In this document: in pieces, positions 1-10,168 of the stretch | Numbering within the stretch: position 1 is the first letter of the stretch | How the letters are laid out: each line of letters opens with the position of its first letter | NCBI GenBank assembly: GCA_049999725.1 | Contig: JBNGIS010015314.1 | Coordinates: forward strand, 1-22,348 | Direction: 5' to 3' | Length of the DNA stretch: 22,348 nt | From: Haplomitrium mnioides | Taxonomy: Eukaryota; Marchantiophyta; Haplomitriopsida; Calobryales | Notes under the pieces: generated by a model | What the model saw: only the letters and a program-made list of their open reading frames with translations | What the model was told of the DNA's origin: nothing | The model's database searches: none | Position numbers and translations under genes: made by a program

Positions 1-69
1 CACAATTTTTCCCCAAAAAAAATGTTCATGTTCTGAGTAGCCTGTTCCTGGTTCAAAGTAGCAGTTGTT
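1..69 (+). repeat. Inner end of interspersed repeat, copy A (partial)
   Basis: This stretch matches the reverse complement of 20852-20920 closely. A 20-base block (24-43 against 20879-20898) and a 13-base block (50-62 against 20859-20871) are identical, with only a few differences elsewhere. The similarity drops sharply after base 69 here and inside 20852 there, so this is a true end of the repeat. The repeat runs off the left edge of the window. It could be the inner end of an LTR, a terminal inverted repeat or a promoter region; the sequence does not decide. Confidence 0.7.
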
Positions 70-713
70 ATTTTGTATTGGGCAACTAAAACTATGCTTC
101 AAGGATGGAATGTAGAGAGATTTTTCTCAATCTACTCATTGTCATCCACTGGTTGTCCACAAAAGCATAGCTATGCTGAAATTCTGAACAATTCATTATT
201 TTAGTTTATAATAGTGATATGATCTTGAACTTTAAAGGTGAGCATGTTATGTGCAGCTTTTGGAAGATGATTTTTTTTTTTTTGGTGATCAAATCTTATC
301 TTTGAGTTGAACCTCCAAAATTAAAAGACTATGCTCATTTAAATTTTTTGAGAAGATTAGCTAGGTGGTACATTAGAAAAATAATGCTTAAGATTTCTAT
401 TAAAGAGAAAACCCTTTATTAGTGAGCAGAATATCTTGCAAGTCCTTAGATGCAACGTGAGATTTTGCTTCTAATAACCATGAGAGGTAATTCTCTTCAT
501 CTATGGTTCCATTGTGTGTTGTACATGCAAAATTTTGAATTCATACTTTGTTTGTTTAGATTGTAATTTGAAAAATAGATTTTATCAATTCACAAGTATT
601 TCACTAACTATTTGAAATTTGTATTTTTTTAATTTTTAAAATCAAATTTTTGTTAGATAGATCAAGCTTGAACCTCCTTGTTGTTTGTTCACTTACTAAT
701 ATCTTGGATATTT

Positions 714-714
<1 letters not shown>
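70..714. other. AT-rich stretch without a recognisable gene
   Basis: Homopolymer A and T runs and short broken reading frames only. A weak plus-strand reading near 95-190 is open for about 30 codons, but no family is recognisable. Confidence 0.5.
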
Positions 715-761
<47 letters not shown>

Positions 762-771
762 NNNNNNNNNN

Positions 772-836
<65 letters not shown>
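715..836. repeat. Compound (CT)n-(AC)n microsatellite
   Basis: Uninterrupted CT dinucleotides run from 715 to about 818, broken only by an N run, and pass directly into an AC tract to 836. The apparent leucine/serine and arginine/glutamate reading frames over it are products of the dinucleotide repeat. True length is unknown because of the gap. Confidence 0.98.
762..771. other. Assembly gap (10 N)
   Basis: Ten unresolved bases lie inside the CT tract. The round number suggests a placeholder, with microsatellite on both sides, so the assembly probably collapsed or failed across the repeat. Confidence 0.95.
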
Positions 837-838
<2 letters not shown>

Positions 839-1846
839 CTAGTGCATTGATGCTCCTTTGGCTTATAGGAATTAGAATAGATTCAATGAAGCAAGGATAA
901 AGTTCCTTTGAAAAATCTTCATATTTTGTGGAATTTTGTTGAAGTTCTTCCAAAACTCTTCAAATTTCAGAAATAATAGCTTTTGTGTTGATACATTATG
1001 AATTTGGTGTTTTCTCCCTCAAAATTGATCAATTCTTGATTGACGATTCTCATCTTCAAGCAATGTCATGTGTTCTAGCTTTCAAATATATGATTCATTA
1101 GTTCTTCATAGAGAAATCATGTGTATATGTTGCTTCCTTTCTCCTCAGAGAAAAGTTTCATCAACTGATAAGCTAAGTCACTCTTTTGTTGACATTTCTT
1201 CTTCAATATGTTTCATGGCTAGTCATTTGTACACAAGGCTCTTTTGAGTTAGGAGCACTATATGGCCTTCTTTGTTTAAGTCGTAGTTTTTTTCTCAAAT
1301 AGTTACGGTAAAGTCGCGTGACACTTCTATTATTACTTGGTTTGATTTATGTAGCAAGTAGAGCTTTGTTCTTTTGTTCTACAAAGATAGATTTTACCAC
1401 TAAGCAAACATAGATTTCACCACTCATTTATTCAAAACATATACTCTTAACATTGAAATCAAACAAGAACCCTTATGCATAGATACACTCCATCTCTTTT
1501 GACTTCCACAAATAAAATCTAAACATCAAAGTCAAATAATGTTGCTTAGGCCATGAGGGATTTCATCATTAACAATTTTCACACACGTGCTTAAAAGATT
1601 ATAATCAAACAAGGCAACTAAATGTGCTTAAACTTTGTTGCCTATATCTTTCATCCACATGCTCATATGATCAAAATAAATTAATGTTGCTCATATGTAC
1701 ATAGACTTTAGCACAAACATCTTGCATATTATTTTTTGTTTAATTGAAACCCCATTCAATCAAACATAGATATTCATGCCAACATGGAATTCAACAAAAT
1801 TTTATATATAAACACTTTATTTAAATTTGAAAAAATTATATGCATT
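837..1846. other. Non-coding stretch, nothing recognised
   Basis: AT-rich sequence with dense stops in all frames. I see no RNA gene, repeat array or coding remnant that can be supported. Confidence 0.5.
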
Positions 1847-2512
1847 AGTCTACGACTTCTTCATCAATCTTGTCCTCTTAAGAAAAAAGGATATTAATTG
1901 TTGCCGATGTTTGAGAAGGTTCAATGTTGATAGTCGCGGTTGTATCAAGGCCAGACTTTCCAATCCTAGAGATTGCCACTTAGTTTCTAGATGCATCTGC
2001 TATACAAGGAGAAACATGCTCCTTATGGTAAGAGTAGATGATTTGTCAATGAGACTTTTGTTACATCAAATGTCAAAGAAACCATCATCAAAACATACTG
2101 TGGAATATAAATCGATTGTTATTGGTCAAATTATAAAACAATATAATTGCTCATTAATTTCAAGGCACATACTATGCCCATACTTGACGTAGAGCAAAGG
2201 TCCAAAATGAAGTCATTCTCTAAGAACAAAATGATCTATAAAAAATTTGTAAAAAGCCTGCAGCTTCTCATAGACATTCATGTAGGCATCATCTCTTAGA
2301 TGTTTAAGCTTCACAAAAACTACAAAGCAACTAAGCATTGAATGCATTATTAGGTGTGGTCAACCAGTGGATTCACCATTTTGGATGTTGAAGTTCTTCA
2401 TGTTATTCTTGCCTTCTTTTATCAAGTTGCTCACCATGTAACAATCATGGGCATGAGCTATTTTGGGACCACCTGAATGATAGATATTGCTTTTGTTCCT
2501 ATTGCAATACCA
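1847..2512 (-). pseudogene. Decayed reading frame, unrecognised
   Basis: One minus-strand frame runs about 220 codons with five internal stops, where base composition alone would give roughly 15. Four of the five are TGA and one is TAG, a pattern expected when CGA, CAG or TGG codons decay by C-to-T change. The reading includes HSGGPKIAHAHDCYMVSNLI near its start and MNVYEKLQAFYKFFIDHF in the middle, and looks protein-like in composition. I do not recognise a family. No convincing start was found; upstream the frame becomes hydrophobic and broken. It may belong with the minus-strand remnants at 2651-2964 and 3200-4135. The plus-strand ORF at 1827-2192 is antisense to it and is not called. Confidence 0.35.
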
Positions 2513-2650
2513 TCAAAATAATTAAACATAACAATGACGCAAAAAATCACACACAAAAAAGCACAACAAATAGATATGAAAAACAAATGACAACAATGAC
2601 TCATCGTATATCGAGATTGATTACATATCAAATCTCTAAAAGAGTATCCT

Positions 2651-2964
2651 TCACGATGTCAAACTATTAGGAGGAATGAATAATAACAAAAAACAAAAAT
2701 ATGATGTTGTTACTATAACAAAAGATAGCACCATATCCAAAATATCATCTTTTGAAAGAGGCTTTGAATCATCATGCTTGAATTCATTAAAGTTGAGATT
2801 ATAAGAAATGTTGACAATGTTAAATCTCAAGGTTTGATTGACCTCTTCAATTGTCACGGACTGAGCTCTTCATAAATTTTGTAATACACCATGTTGAGTC
2901 CATCTACAAACAACTCTAGATTTGCCTCCTTTACATCCAACATTCCTTCAAAACTAGAGTTAGC
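2651..2964 (-). pseudogene. Decayed coding fragment, unrecognised
   Basis: From 2964 the minus strand reads SSFEGMLDVKEANLELFVDG and on to a glutamate-rich end near 2855. A single frame change there leads into a 68-codon open frame that ends at 2651 in a hydrophobic stretch of about 18 residues, possibly a membrane segment. Together this gives roughly 100 codons with one frameshift and one stop. The fragment lies between two other minus-strand remnants and may be part of the same broken gene or element. No family is recognised and chance openness is not excluded. Confidence 0.3.
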
Positions 2965-3139
2965 AGCTCCACTTTGCTATGTGATTTTTCACTCCTTTGA
3001 CTTTTTGCAGCCTAGCAAGAATTTTGGAGCAACAATAAATTTCTTTGTGAGTTGGTGCTTCACCTTATTTACAGCCTTAGAGAAACAAAACACATTAATA
3101 ATGAATACAAACCTATAAAAGAGAGTAACATGAAGACTC

Positions 3140-3340
3140 TTGACTTTGATTTTAATGCATGCTTAGACTCAGATGTCTAGGCACACAAGGACTCTAATGT
3201 CAATGCGCGCATGAACATATGAGTTCTTTCATGCATAGATACCCAAGTCCATGTGTATGTGGTCTCTTAAGACTAGATGTGCATGGACTTGCAAGTCCTT
3301 GCACACATAAATCTTGGAGTCCTTGCATGTAAGGACTAGC
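3140..3340. repeat. Short imperfect repeat cluster (TGCATG/TGCGCGCAT motifs)
   Basis: Repeated variants of a motif combining AGTCC or GGACT with TGCACA, TGCATG or TGCGCGCAT recur every 25-45 bases. The wording resembles the arrays at 4968-5802 and 21745-22004, so they may be one minisatellite family, but the units do not align cleanly here. It overlaps the downstream end of the remnant at 3200-4135. Confidence 0.4.
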
Positions 3341-4135
3341 AAACAATCTAAGAAGCTTGTTAATTAAAATCAAGAAATTAAATTGATTCAAACAGAACAA
3401 ACAACTTGCCAAATGTTTCTCAAAAGATGAGTACAAGGAGGACATCTTGGACTCCTCCCTATGGATGGAAAATCCCATCCAAACCTCTTCCAAGTTTAGC
3501 AACAAACCTCTGAACAAATTAACTTCACCATGACTACCAAAACTTTGTGTCTCTCCAATTATCAAGATATTTTGTCAACTGAGAGCTCTCTTGCCTCCAC
3601 CCTCTTCAAAACCAAAATCTTTATTTCATCAAGAAGATCTTGATATGATCTCCAAAGCATCCACTTCATGTCTTCTATCTACAAGAAACCTTTGGCCTTT
3701 GACAAGGTTCTTCTCCCACATTGTAAAAATTGCTTGATGTAGCATCCACAGTTCCCAACTACAAAATTCAAGCTAAAATAAGTTGTCTTGAGAAGAGATG
3801 GTCTTCTTGTGAGTCAACTTTGGTTTGATTCCAAAGTGAGCAACATAAACTCTTGCTTTAATTTTTTTGGGATAAAACCATCTACTCTGCACAAAATGCT
3901 AGTGCCAATATTTGACCTTTTGAGTTGAGGTCATCTCCAACTGGTACCTCTAGTTGTAGTTGTCATCAATAGCAAAAATTCAGGCTTTTATTGGTGGGAG
4001 CTCTATATAGACATAACAATTGCATAGCAATAATGTATGATTCTTTGCTCTATATTTGATAATCAATAGTTGCCTTGTAGTAGCATTGTCATTGCCTACA
4101 ATATTTGTATATTGGTACTTGTTGTGTTCTTGATG
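3200..4135 (-). pseudogene. Long decayed reading frame, tryptophan-rich, unrecognised
   Basis: A single minus-strand frame extends about 310 codons from just after a stop at 4136-4138 to a stop at 3200-3202. It has seven internal stops, against roughly 22 expected for this base composition. All seven are TGA or TAG and could have come from TGG. Readable pieces include RAKNHTLLLCNCYVYIELPP, HFVQSRWFYPKKIKARVYVA and KNLVKGQRFLVDRRHEVDAL; the last 121 codons are fully open. No domain or catalytic motif is recognised, and there is no clear start. The final 45 codons or so run through a repeat cluster and are probably not original coding sequence. Whether this is a host gene or a transposon ORF cannot be told. 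Confidence 0.4.
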
Positions 4136-4138
4136 TCA

Positions 4139-4967
4139 AACTTTGACTTATCTTTTAATCCGTACTTTAGATCACAAATTTTGCAACATACATGATGTCA
4201 AAGCAAAAACGTTTATTTATATCTCTCAACCCTAAGAGTAGACCATTTTGGATTTCAAAGATCCTTAAATCTTTTTTATTTGATGAGGAATAACCTCTAA
4301 ATCCAAAACAAGTGCATGTTTAATGGTTTTCCTCTAAGGTCGACAATACATTTTCTAGACAATAATTTCCAAAGAAATGGCATCCACAAAAGGAAAACAA
4401 AAATACAAACTATATATATCGATGCACTAGATGCAACATATATCACCATACTCTTTTTTTTATTTTCTTCTAATACAAAAAAAACCACTCTAACAACCAT
4501 CAAATCTAATATATTTGAATGAAAGAGAGAAAAAGCTATCTATTCTCAAGTGTTTGAAAGAGAATGAAACAATGTGATCAACACTAATGGAGATTGTAAG
4601 AGTCTTAATGCATCATTTAAAGGTGACTTTGAAGAAATAGAGACTAGTGGTTGAATCCATTTTTGTCTACATTTTTGAAATAGTTGTTTCTATATTGTAT
4701 TGTTCACAAGATGCTTTCAACCAACTAATGTTTGTAATTCAATTTTGTACATTTTTCTAGCCATATGAATATTTTTATTCTAGTTACTTTTTTTTATTGA
4801 AATGGAACTATATGCAAGCATGAACTCTTCAAGGAAAATCAAGGTTCATCATTTCTTATCATTTGTCAATATACTTCAAATAAAAATAATAATCTTCATT
4901 TTGTTTATCAAACTATTCAAGATCAAAAATATTGCTATATTTATTCCTACCTACTTATTGATTGCAA
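4139..4967. other. AT-rich stretch, nothing recognised
   Basis: Poly-A and poly-T runs and short chance ORFs, including two 68-codon frames on opposite strands over 4297-4522 that are mutual antisense. No coding or RNA feature is supported. Confidence 0.5.
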
Positions 4968-5802
4968 GAAGTTGCACATCTAGACTATTGAAGCCTATGT
5001 GTGCATGAATTTTAAAGTTGAATTTAGAACCCTATAGCGTTTGGGTTGTTGAAGCCTATGCATGCATGGAATACCAGAGCCTAAGTACCTTTGGATTTCA
5101 AGTTGTAGCTAGGAATCTCATGTGCATAACTGAAACTCTGAATCATTAGTTGGCTTGAATTGATGAAGCTTGTGTGTGTAAAAACTCTAAAGCAAAGCTT
5201 GGAACATCCTCCATGCTTGGACATGTGAAGCCCCTATCCACAATTATTATTGAAACTTATGTGAGTAATGACTTAGAAGTGGAAGTCGGAATCCCTTGTG
5301 CACATGAAAGCTGAAGCAAAACTTGAAGTCCTTTGTGCTCTTGGACTGATGAAGCTTGTGCAAGTAAGAACTTTGAAGTAGAACTCAAAACCTCTTACAC
5401 ATCTGCACCATTGAACCCTTTTAGCATGGACTTTAAAGCGGTACTCAAAACCCACCATGCATATTTTGATTGCTAAATTCCTTTGCACAACTCGACTACT
5501 GAACCCTATGCACATATTGACTCTAAAGAGGAACTCAAAACTCCCTACGCATGCATTGTTGAAGCCCTTGCATTCTTTGACTATTGAACCCTATGCATGC
5601 TTGGACTCTAAAGCAAATCTTGACGCTCCAATCATGCATAGATTGCTCAAGTCCTTACCCACATTTACTATTTAACTCTATGTGCACTTGGACTCTAAAG
5701 AGAAACTCAACCCCCCCTACGTACTTGGGATTTGAAGCGGAGCTTGGAACTCCTTACAAGCTTGGATTGATGAAGCTTGTGCACCCTTGGACTGTGAAGG
5801 CA
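4968..5802. repeat. Degenerate minisatellite array, period about 86-87 bp
   Basis: Copies of a unit built on TTGAACCCTATGCATG, TTGGACTCTAAAG and GAACTCAAAACTCC recur through the region. The clearest unit starts are 5408, 5495, 5581 and 5668, giving spacings of 87, 86 and 87 bases; each unit seems to be two related half-units. Ends are ragged. Phrases such as GGAGCTTGGAACTCC match the complement of the 52-bp array at 21745-22004. The array lies about 430 bases outside the recognisable part of copy B, as the 52-bp array lies about 430 bases outside that of copy C. Confidence 0.75.
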
Positions 5803-6229
5803 TGGAATGGTTTTGTGAGAATTTGAATATGTTTAAACAACTGCCATAGAATGGGATGCATTGTGATGAAGTATGGAGAAGACTTAGAAGTTATTAATGA
5901 CAATTTAGATTTGATCGGTTTTCTTTGATATGTGTCAATTTGAGTACAGAGTGAATTGTGTTCTTATTAGAAATGTTTAGAAATTGATAATAAGAGTGAG
6001 GAGTTTGTTGAGAGTTAGAAGGGTGAGAGCAAGAGTGTTTTTTATGAGAGAATTTGGAGTAAAGAGTTGAGGATTTCCAAGATATTTTTGTATTGAGTAT
6101 TCATACTTTGTAGACTTTGTAGATTTTGTTATGTGTTGATGATTGCAGTCACATTTCCACCCACCTCTCATATTCAATATGCACTCAACATCAAAGTCAC
6201 ATGAGGAGAAACTAACGAAGCCCTTAGCT
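5803..6229. other. Probable outer part of repeat copy B
   Basis: No gene seen. An 11-base match, CTTTGATATGT near 5925, is shared in the expected inverted order with copy C near 21520. This suggests the repeat includes this segment, but most of it is too diverged to align by eye. The 88-codon minus-strand frame at 5977-6243 has no recognisable features. Confidence 0.35.
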
Positions 6230-6669
6230 TCACAGAACTTCAAACCAGTACCCCAATTTTTATGTTTACTTTCAGATAATTAATTTATAGGGGTATCGTG
6301 TCTATACACTACAAATCTAATTTGAAAATGTAAAGATTGTAAAAATTGTTAGAAATCTGTGGCATTGGAATATTTTCTAACTATATTGCAAGTTTATTTG
6401 AAAGAAAAAAAAATTTAGACTTTTGATTGAATTTGATGTTTTCAACATTTTCACAAAAAAAAAGAGAATTTTCAATAAATTTTGCATGCATATGTTTCAC
6501 CTCTATCAAAAACAACTTGTCAAAAATGGCAAAATCAAGCAACAAAGCTCTTATTTTTTAAATACCCTCATTTTCCTCTTGTTCTAAACCTTCAAGTATC
6601 GTTTTTTTTTTCGCAAAAAAAAGGGTTTATGTTTTCAGTGGTTTGTTTCTGATTTATAGTAGTGATTGA
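6230..6669 (+). repeat. Interspersed repeat, copy B (old)
   Basis: It aligns to the reverse complement of 20852-21320 with many transitions and small gaps. Shared anchors in order include AGT(A)CCCC, TTTATGTTT, the CTTGTCAAAAATGGCAAAA-like block at 6516-6536 (against 20994-21015), and the terminal block at 6613-6669. The terminal block differs from copies A and C at about one third of positions, mostly as C-to-T or G-to-A changes, while A and C differ from each other far less. Copy B is therefore older. Confidence 0.65.
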
Positions 6670-7228
6670 TAAATGTTATGTTCACTCGATATATGCTTTA
6701 ATGTGTGCTTACATCAATGGAGAGATTCCAATATACACAATTTATCCCACTTTCTGGTTTTGTTCTACTCAAGGATGTAGTGTTTTATGTCAATGCAAGA
6801 ATCCTTGGTTGACCTAAACTCACTTTAGTTGATCAAACAATATTCTTTCAAATTGGATGTCAAATGGCACTTTTTGGATCTTGCAGGCCTTTTACAAACT
6901 AAGTCAAAAAAATTAATGCTTGTGACTATTTTGAAACAACACAACAGATCGGAAACAACTTTTGAATTTTATGATTAGATTTTTTTTTTTTTTGTTTTCA
7001 AGCTAGAAGTTGAATCCTTGGTATGAACTTTCCCAAACTTCAACTTTTGAACTACACAACAATTTTGTTGACGTCACCAACAACTTTTTTGTACTAAACA
7101 ACAAAATTTGATGTCGCTTGCCGCCATTTTCTACAGGAAAGCTCAGTCGTCACTGTGCCATTTCATATGGCTTTTTAATATTAGAAGATCTTAAGATGAC
7201 TTTCAATTTTGATTCATGAACTTTTACC
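6670..7228. other. No supported gene; weak plus-strand coding-like stretch
   Basis: Directly after copy B the plus strand reads MERFQYTQFIPLSGFVLLKD and stays open about 60 codons with one stop (about 6720-6900). This could be the decayed start of an internal region belonging to copy B, or chance. The remainder has poly-T runs and no recognisable feature. Confidence 0.3.
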
Positions 7229-7670
7229 TCAAACTTTGCAACAACTGCTTGTTGACTCCTTACTCAACACATGTCATATTTTGATGCTTTGGAAACCCCT
7301 CCAAAACACTTCAAGACTTTCAAATTCATGTAGTCCATGTTCAATAAAAAAATTTTCTAGATCTAACAGATTGGCGCATTCCTTAATCTTTAGAGAGATT
7401 CTCGATAAATCTTTTGAATCAAACTATGTTTTGTCGGAATCATCTATATCAAAGTCGAACTCCAAAAAACTAAGAAGTCCACTCTCAAAATTCATCCATT
7501 CTCTTGTCCTTCTTATCTACAAGCACCACCAAACTTCCAAGCTTCACATTGATGGTTTGATTTGAAAGTTTAAAAGTTTCAACAACATTAATGATAACTT
7601 GAAATATCACAAACTTTTGTTGATGGTAATATCTTTGCCTTAAAGAAGCAAAACCCTGAATATGTTTCAA
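7229..7670 (-). pseudogene. Decayed coding remnant downstream of the old gag
   Basis: Two overlapping minus-strand frames give a readable stretch. The first, 7670 to about 7490, includes KLGSLVVLVDKKDKR. After one frame change the second runs to a stop at 7229-7231 with two internal stops and an acidic stretch, FLEFDFDIDDSDK, followed by DLSRISLKIKECANLLDLEN. It follows the gag remnant on the same strand, so it may be the next part of the same polyprotein. No zinc knuckle or protease motif is seen. The 118-codon plus-strand ORF over 7209-7565 is antisense to it and is not called. Confidence 0.3.
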
Positions 7671-7683
7671 TCAACACCAATTC

Positions 7684-8104
7684 TCTAAATGGAGAATTCA
7701 ATTTTGAACCTTTGCACTTAAGTGTCTAGGTATACCTCTTCAAAAACATATGCTTGGTCTTTTTAATCAGAAGTAGACCTGCCATCACTCAAGACTCATA
7801 ACATGTATCTTGGAAATGCTTAGCAAAGCCATTTTAACAAGGGATAGGTAGACTTGGTCATAGTAACCAAAGTAGAAAACCATTTTTGAGCTGAATCAGT
7901 TAGAATCCATCAAAGGATTCTTAATTGATATGGGTTTGCATCTTCTCTGTTGGCCCAACACAAATCAAAGCAATTCATAAACATGTCCACTACATCTCCA
8001 CTCTTTTTTCCATTGAAATTTGTATAATACATTCTTATCTTGAATTGAGCAATGAAAATTAGAACAATTAGTGGTCTTGGATATAACAGATCTTTGATAA
8101 CACT
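7684..8104 (-). pseudogene. Decayed retrotransposon gag fragment (older element)
   Basis: One minus-strand frame runs about 140 codons with six stops, starting at the edge of the gypsy element's left LTR. It has the layout of the plant retrotransposon gag domain: NFNGKKSGDVVDMFMNCFDL, then LRIL and WILTDSAQKWFSTL, then TYPLLK and a phenylalanine-containing segment followed by RYM. The pattern of leucines, alanine and WF around a loading helix is typical of Retrotrans_gag. It differs from the gag inside 8105-19529, so it belongs to another family. The 5' end is cut by the LTR boundary, and upstream sequence may lie beyond the insertion at 19530-20560. The family assignment is by motif reading only. 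Confidence 0.5.
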
Positions 8105-10160
8105 TATAAACAGGAATTTCTACGAGAGAGTAGACAAGGAGTAAAACAACTATGAGAAGATCTGCCTATGAAGGGGTGTGACTCAACGGGTTCTAAGAAA
8201 GAACAAGCGTAGCAAAGATGGGGAGTCAATTTGCAGCGTTAGGATCTTTTTCAAGAGATATTCAAATAAGACTGATCATACTCAAACGTGAGTCTGATAG
8301 ATCAAATCAAAGGTAAAATGACAACTCAAATAGAATAGTGGACAAAGTTGTAGTGCAGATGGGTCTTAAAGAGGAGCAAAATGGGGATTCTAATGAAATT
8401 AGCTAAGGATAGAAATGGTGATCCCAAAAACATCAATAAAGGTTATTGAAGACTCTGATATGGAGGGTAGAGAAGAAGCGGTGACTTTGATAGAACGGAG
8501 ATAGGGGATGAAGCGGTGAATTTGATAGAACAAAGATGCCACCAGTTAAAGCTATAGACCATTAGTTAAAAATGGGGACCAGTCGACAAGTTTAACCCAC
8601 GCAAACGTTATCGAGCACTAAAGAGAAAATATGAGGTCAACTATCGGGCAGAGAATAACGTCTAAGGTATGGGTTGTTGGAGGCGTTGTTCCAACTTCCC
8701 AGTTGAAAACAACATTGGGCGCGAGGAAGGACTGGGTCAAAGAAGGGACCTAGGGTTACTCGTATGGACCAAAGGTCTTGGATCGGGCCGATAAGGTTTT
8801 TGGGACCTACAGATAAAAAGAGGACAATGTGATACCTTAAGTTAGAAGAAGCAAAAGAGGAGGGACCTATGGATAACCAAAGAAAAAGGCACAAGACCTA
8901 AGGATAAAATTCAAGAAAGGTAAATTAGATTCTCGTCGAGAGGTAAAGAATAGAGATCAACGATGTTCCTTTGTAAGTGTTTTGAGGTGAAGCAAACATG
9001 AGGAGTAACCTTATACGAGCGTCACTATGATCATTGTCTTCCGATTGTAAGATAGGGACGTGAGGGACAAGAATATGTAGTTGACAACCATAGGTGGAGC
9101 AAGCAAGAACTGTTTACTCATACAAGGTTATACATATGTTGAGGACTTAGCGGTCCATATTCTCCCAAACTCTAAAAGCCACTAATGCTCAACTAGCCAA
9201 CCAACAACGCAAAACCAATGGCTGATAAACTTTTCTTATACAACTTAGGCTGGAATACACATAGACCAAGTGAACCCTTGCAAACACATATAAGAGGTAA
9301 TACATAGCACATCACAAGATTTCATCCTATCGGACTCAATGCTTCTTCTTATGCTTTGGACCTTAACAGGGAGTGGAAAACCGAAGAAACACACATAAAA
9401 AAAGAGGCAAACCCATTCTTCTGATGTTGGCCTTTCATTTTTTGCCTCTACATCACAATACTTCACTAAGGGAGACAACATAGAATATAGAAACTATCAC
9501 ACAAAAGGAGCTAAGGGGACACTTACATATAACACTTACTAACTAGATCGCAAAATGGGAGCATCACCATCGGAGCAACTCTATAACCATTAGAGTAGAA
9601 TGTTGATAGCCCACACCCTCTATAGGAACTGTGCAAGAGGTAGATTCACCCTTCTCTCTAATTAATCTCGACACAACTTCTCTACTACACACTTTAGAGG
9701 CTCTCTTTTTCTTATTTTCTACTATCACTTTTTCTTCATGTCTATTAGTCTCACAGTACTCTGTGATACAAATGAATCTTCTCTTTAACATATGCATGTT
9801 TGAAATCTCCTTACAACCTCTATAGAAGCATCATTTCCTTCAGAACCCTCTCAGCACACGCCATGATACTAGTGTTCAAGCCAATTCTCCATACTACGAT
9901 TCTACATCTTTTTCCTTTGTCTCCTGGATGATCAACAATCTTCAGGTTTTGGTGGACATTTTGGCGGATATTCTCTAGCTATATTCAATTCCCAAAAAAG
10001 AAAGCTTTTCCCATTGCACCGTCCATTTGAACGCTCTTGGATTTTCTTCATCAATTTCTCACCACCTTCATTGTCTGATATCCCCTTTTTCATCTCATTT
10101 CTACTGACATGTACCTTTCTTTGACCGATTCTTGATCATTGATGAATCTGGTTCTTGGAT
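8105..10160 (-). repeat. Left LTR (3' LTR of the minus-strand element)
   Basis: About 2.06 kb align along their whole length with 17481-19529. In the first 108 aligned bases roughly 15 differ, mostly transitions plus small indels, so the insertion is old. The inner edge is at 10160, where the two copies stop matching. The outer edge is uncertain: an AACACTT match just outside 8105 is shared with 17475-17481, so the LTR may begin as far out as 8084-8091. Here the expected TG reads TA. The minus strand has an 85-codon ORF at 8637-8894 whose counterpart is also open in the right LTR. TATA-like AT runs (complement of ACATATAAGAGG near 9288) are conserved in both copies, but promoter function is unproven. 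Confidence 0.9.
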
Positions 10161-10168
10161 CTTCTCTT
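10161..10168 (-). promoter_or_regulatory. Candidate polypurine tract
   Basis: The minus strand reads AAGAGAAG directly before the left LTR homology begins. The position is exactly where a plus-strand primer tract should be, but it is short and the LTR does not then start with TG. Treat it as a positional candidate. Confidence 0.3.

Noticed and set aside
650-953. ORFs made of serine/leucine or arginine/glutamate repeats
   Set aside because: They are translations of the CT dinucleotide repeat, run through the N gap and have no protein-like sequence of their own.
1827-2192. 121-codon plus-strand ORF
   Set aside because: It is antisense to a longer protein-like minus-strand frame and has no recognisable features.
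6307-6314. CACTACAA, resembling the end of a CACTA transposon
   Set aside because: It lies inside repeat copy B, aligns there to a different sequence in copy C, and no inverted partner or 3-bp target duplication is seen.
7209-7565. 118-codon plus-strand ORF
   Set aside because: It is rich in serine and leucine and lies antisense to a more protein-like acidic minus-strand remnant; no homology or start context supports it.
8100-8104. ACACT as a target-site duplication
   Set aside because: The same bases precede the right LTR on its inner side (17476-17480), so they are probably part of the LTR; the right flank starts with a different sequence.
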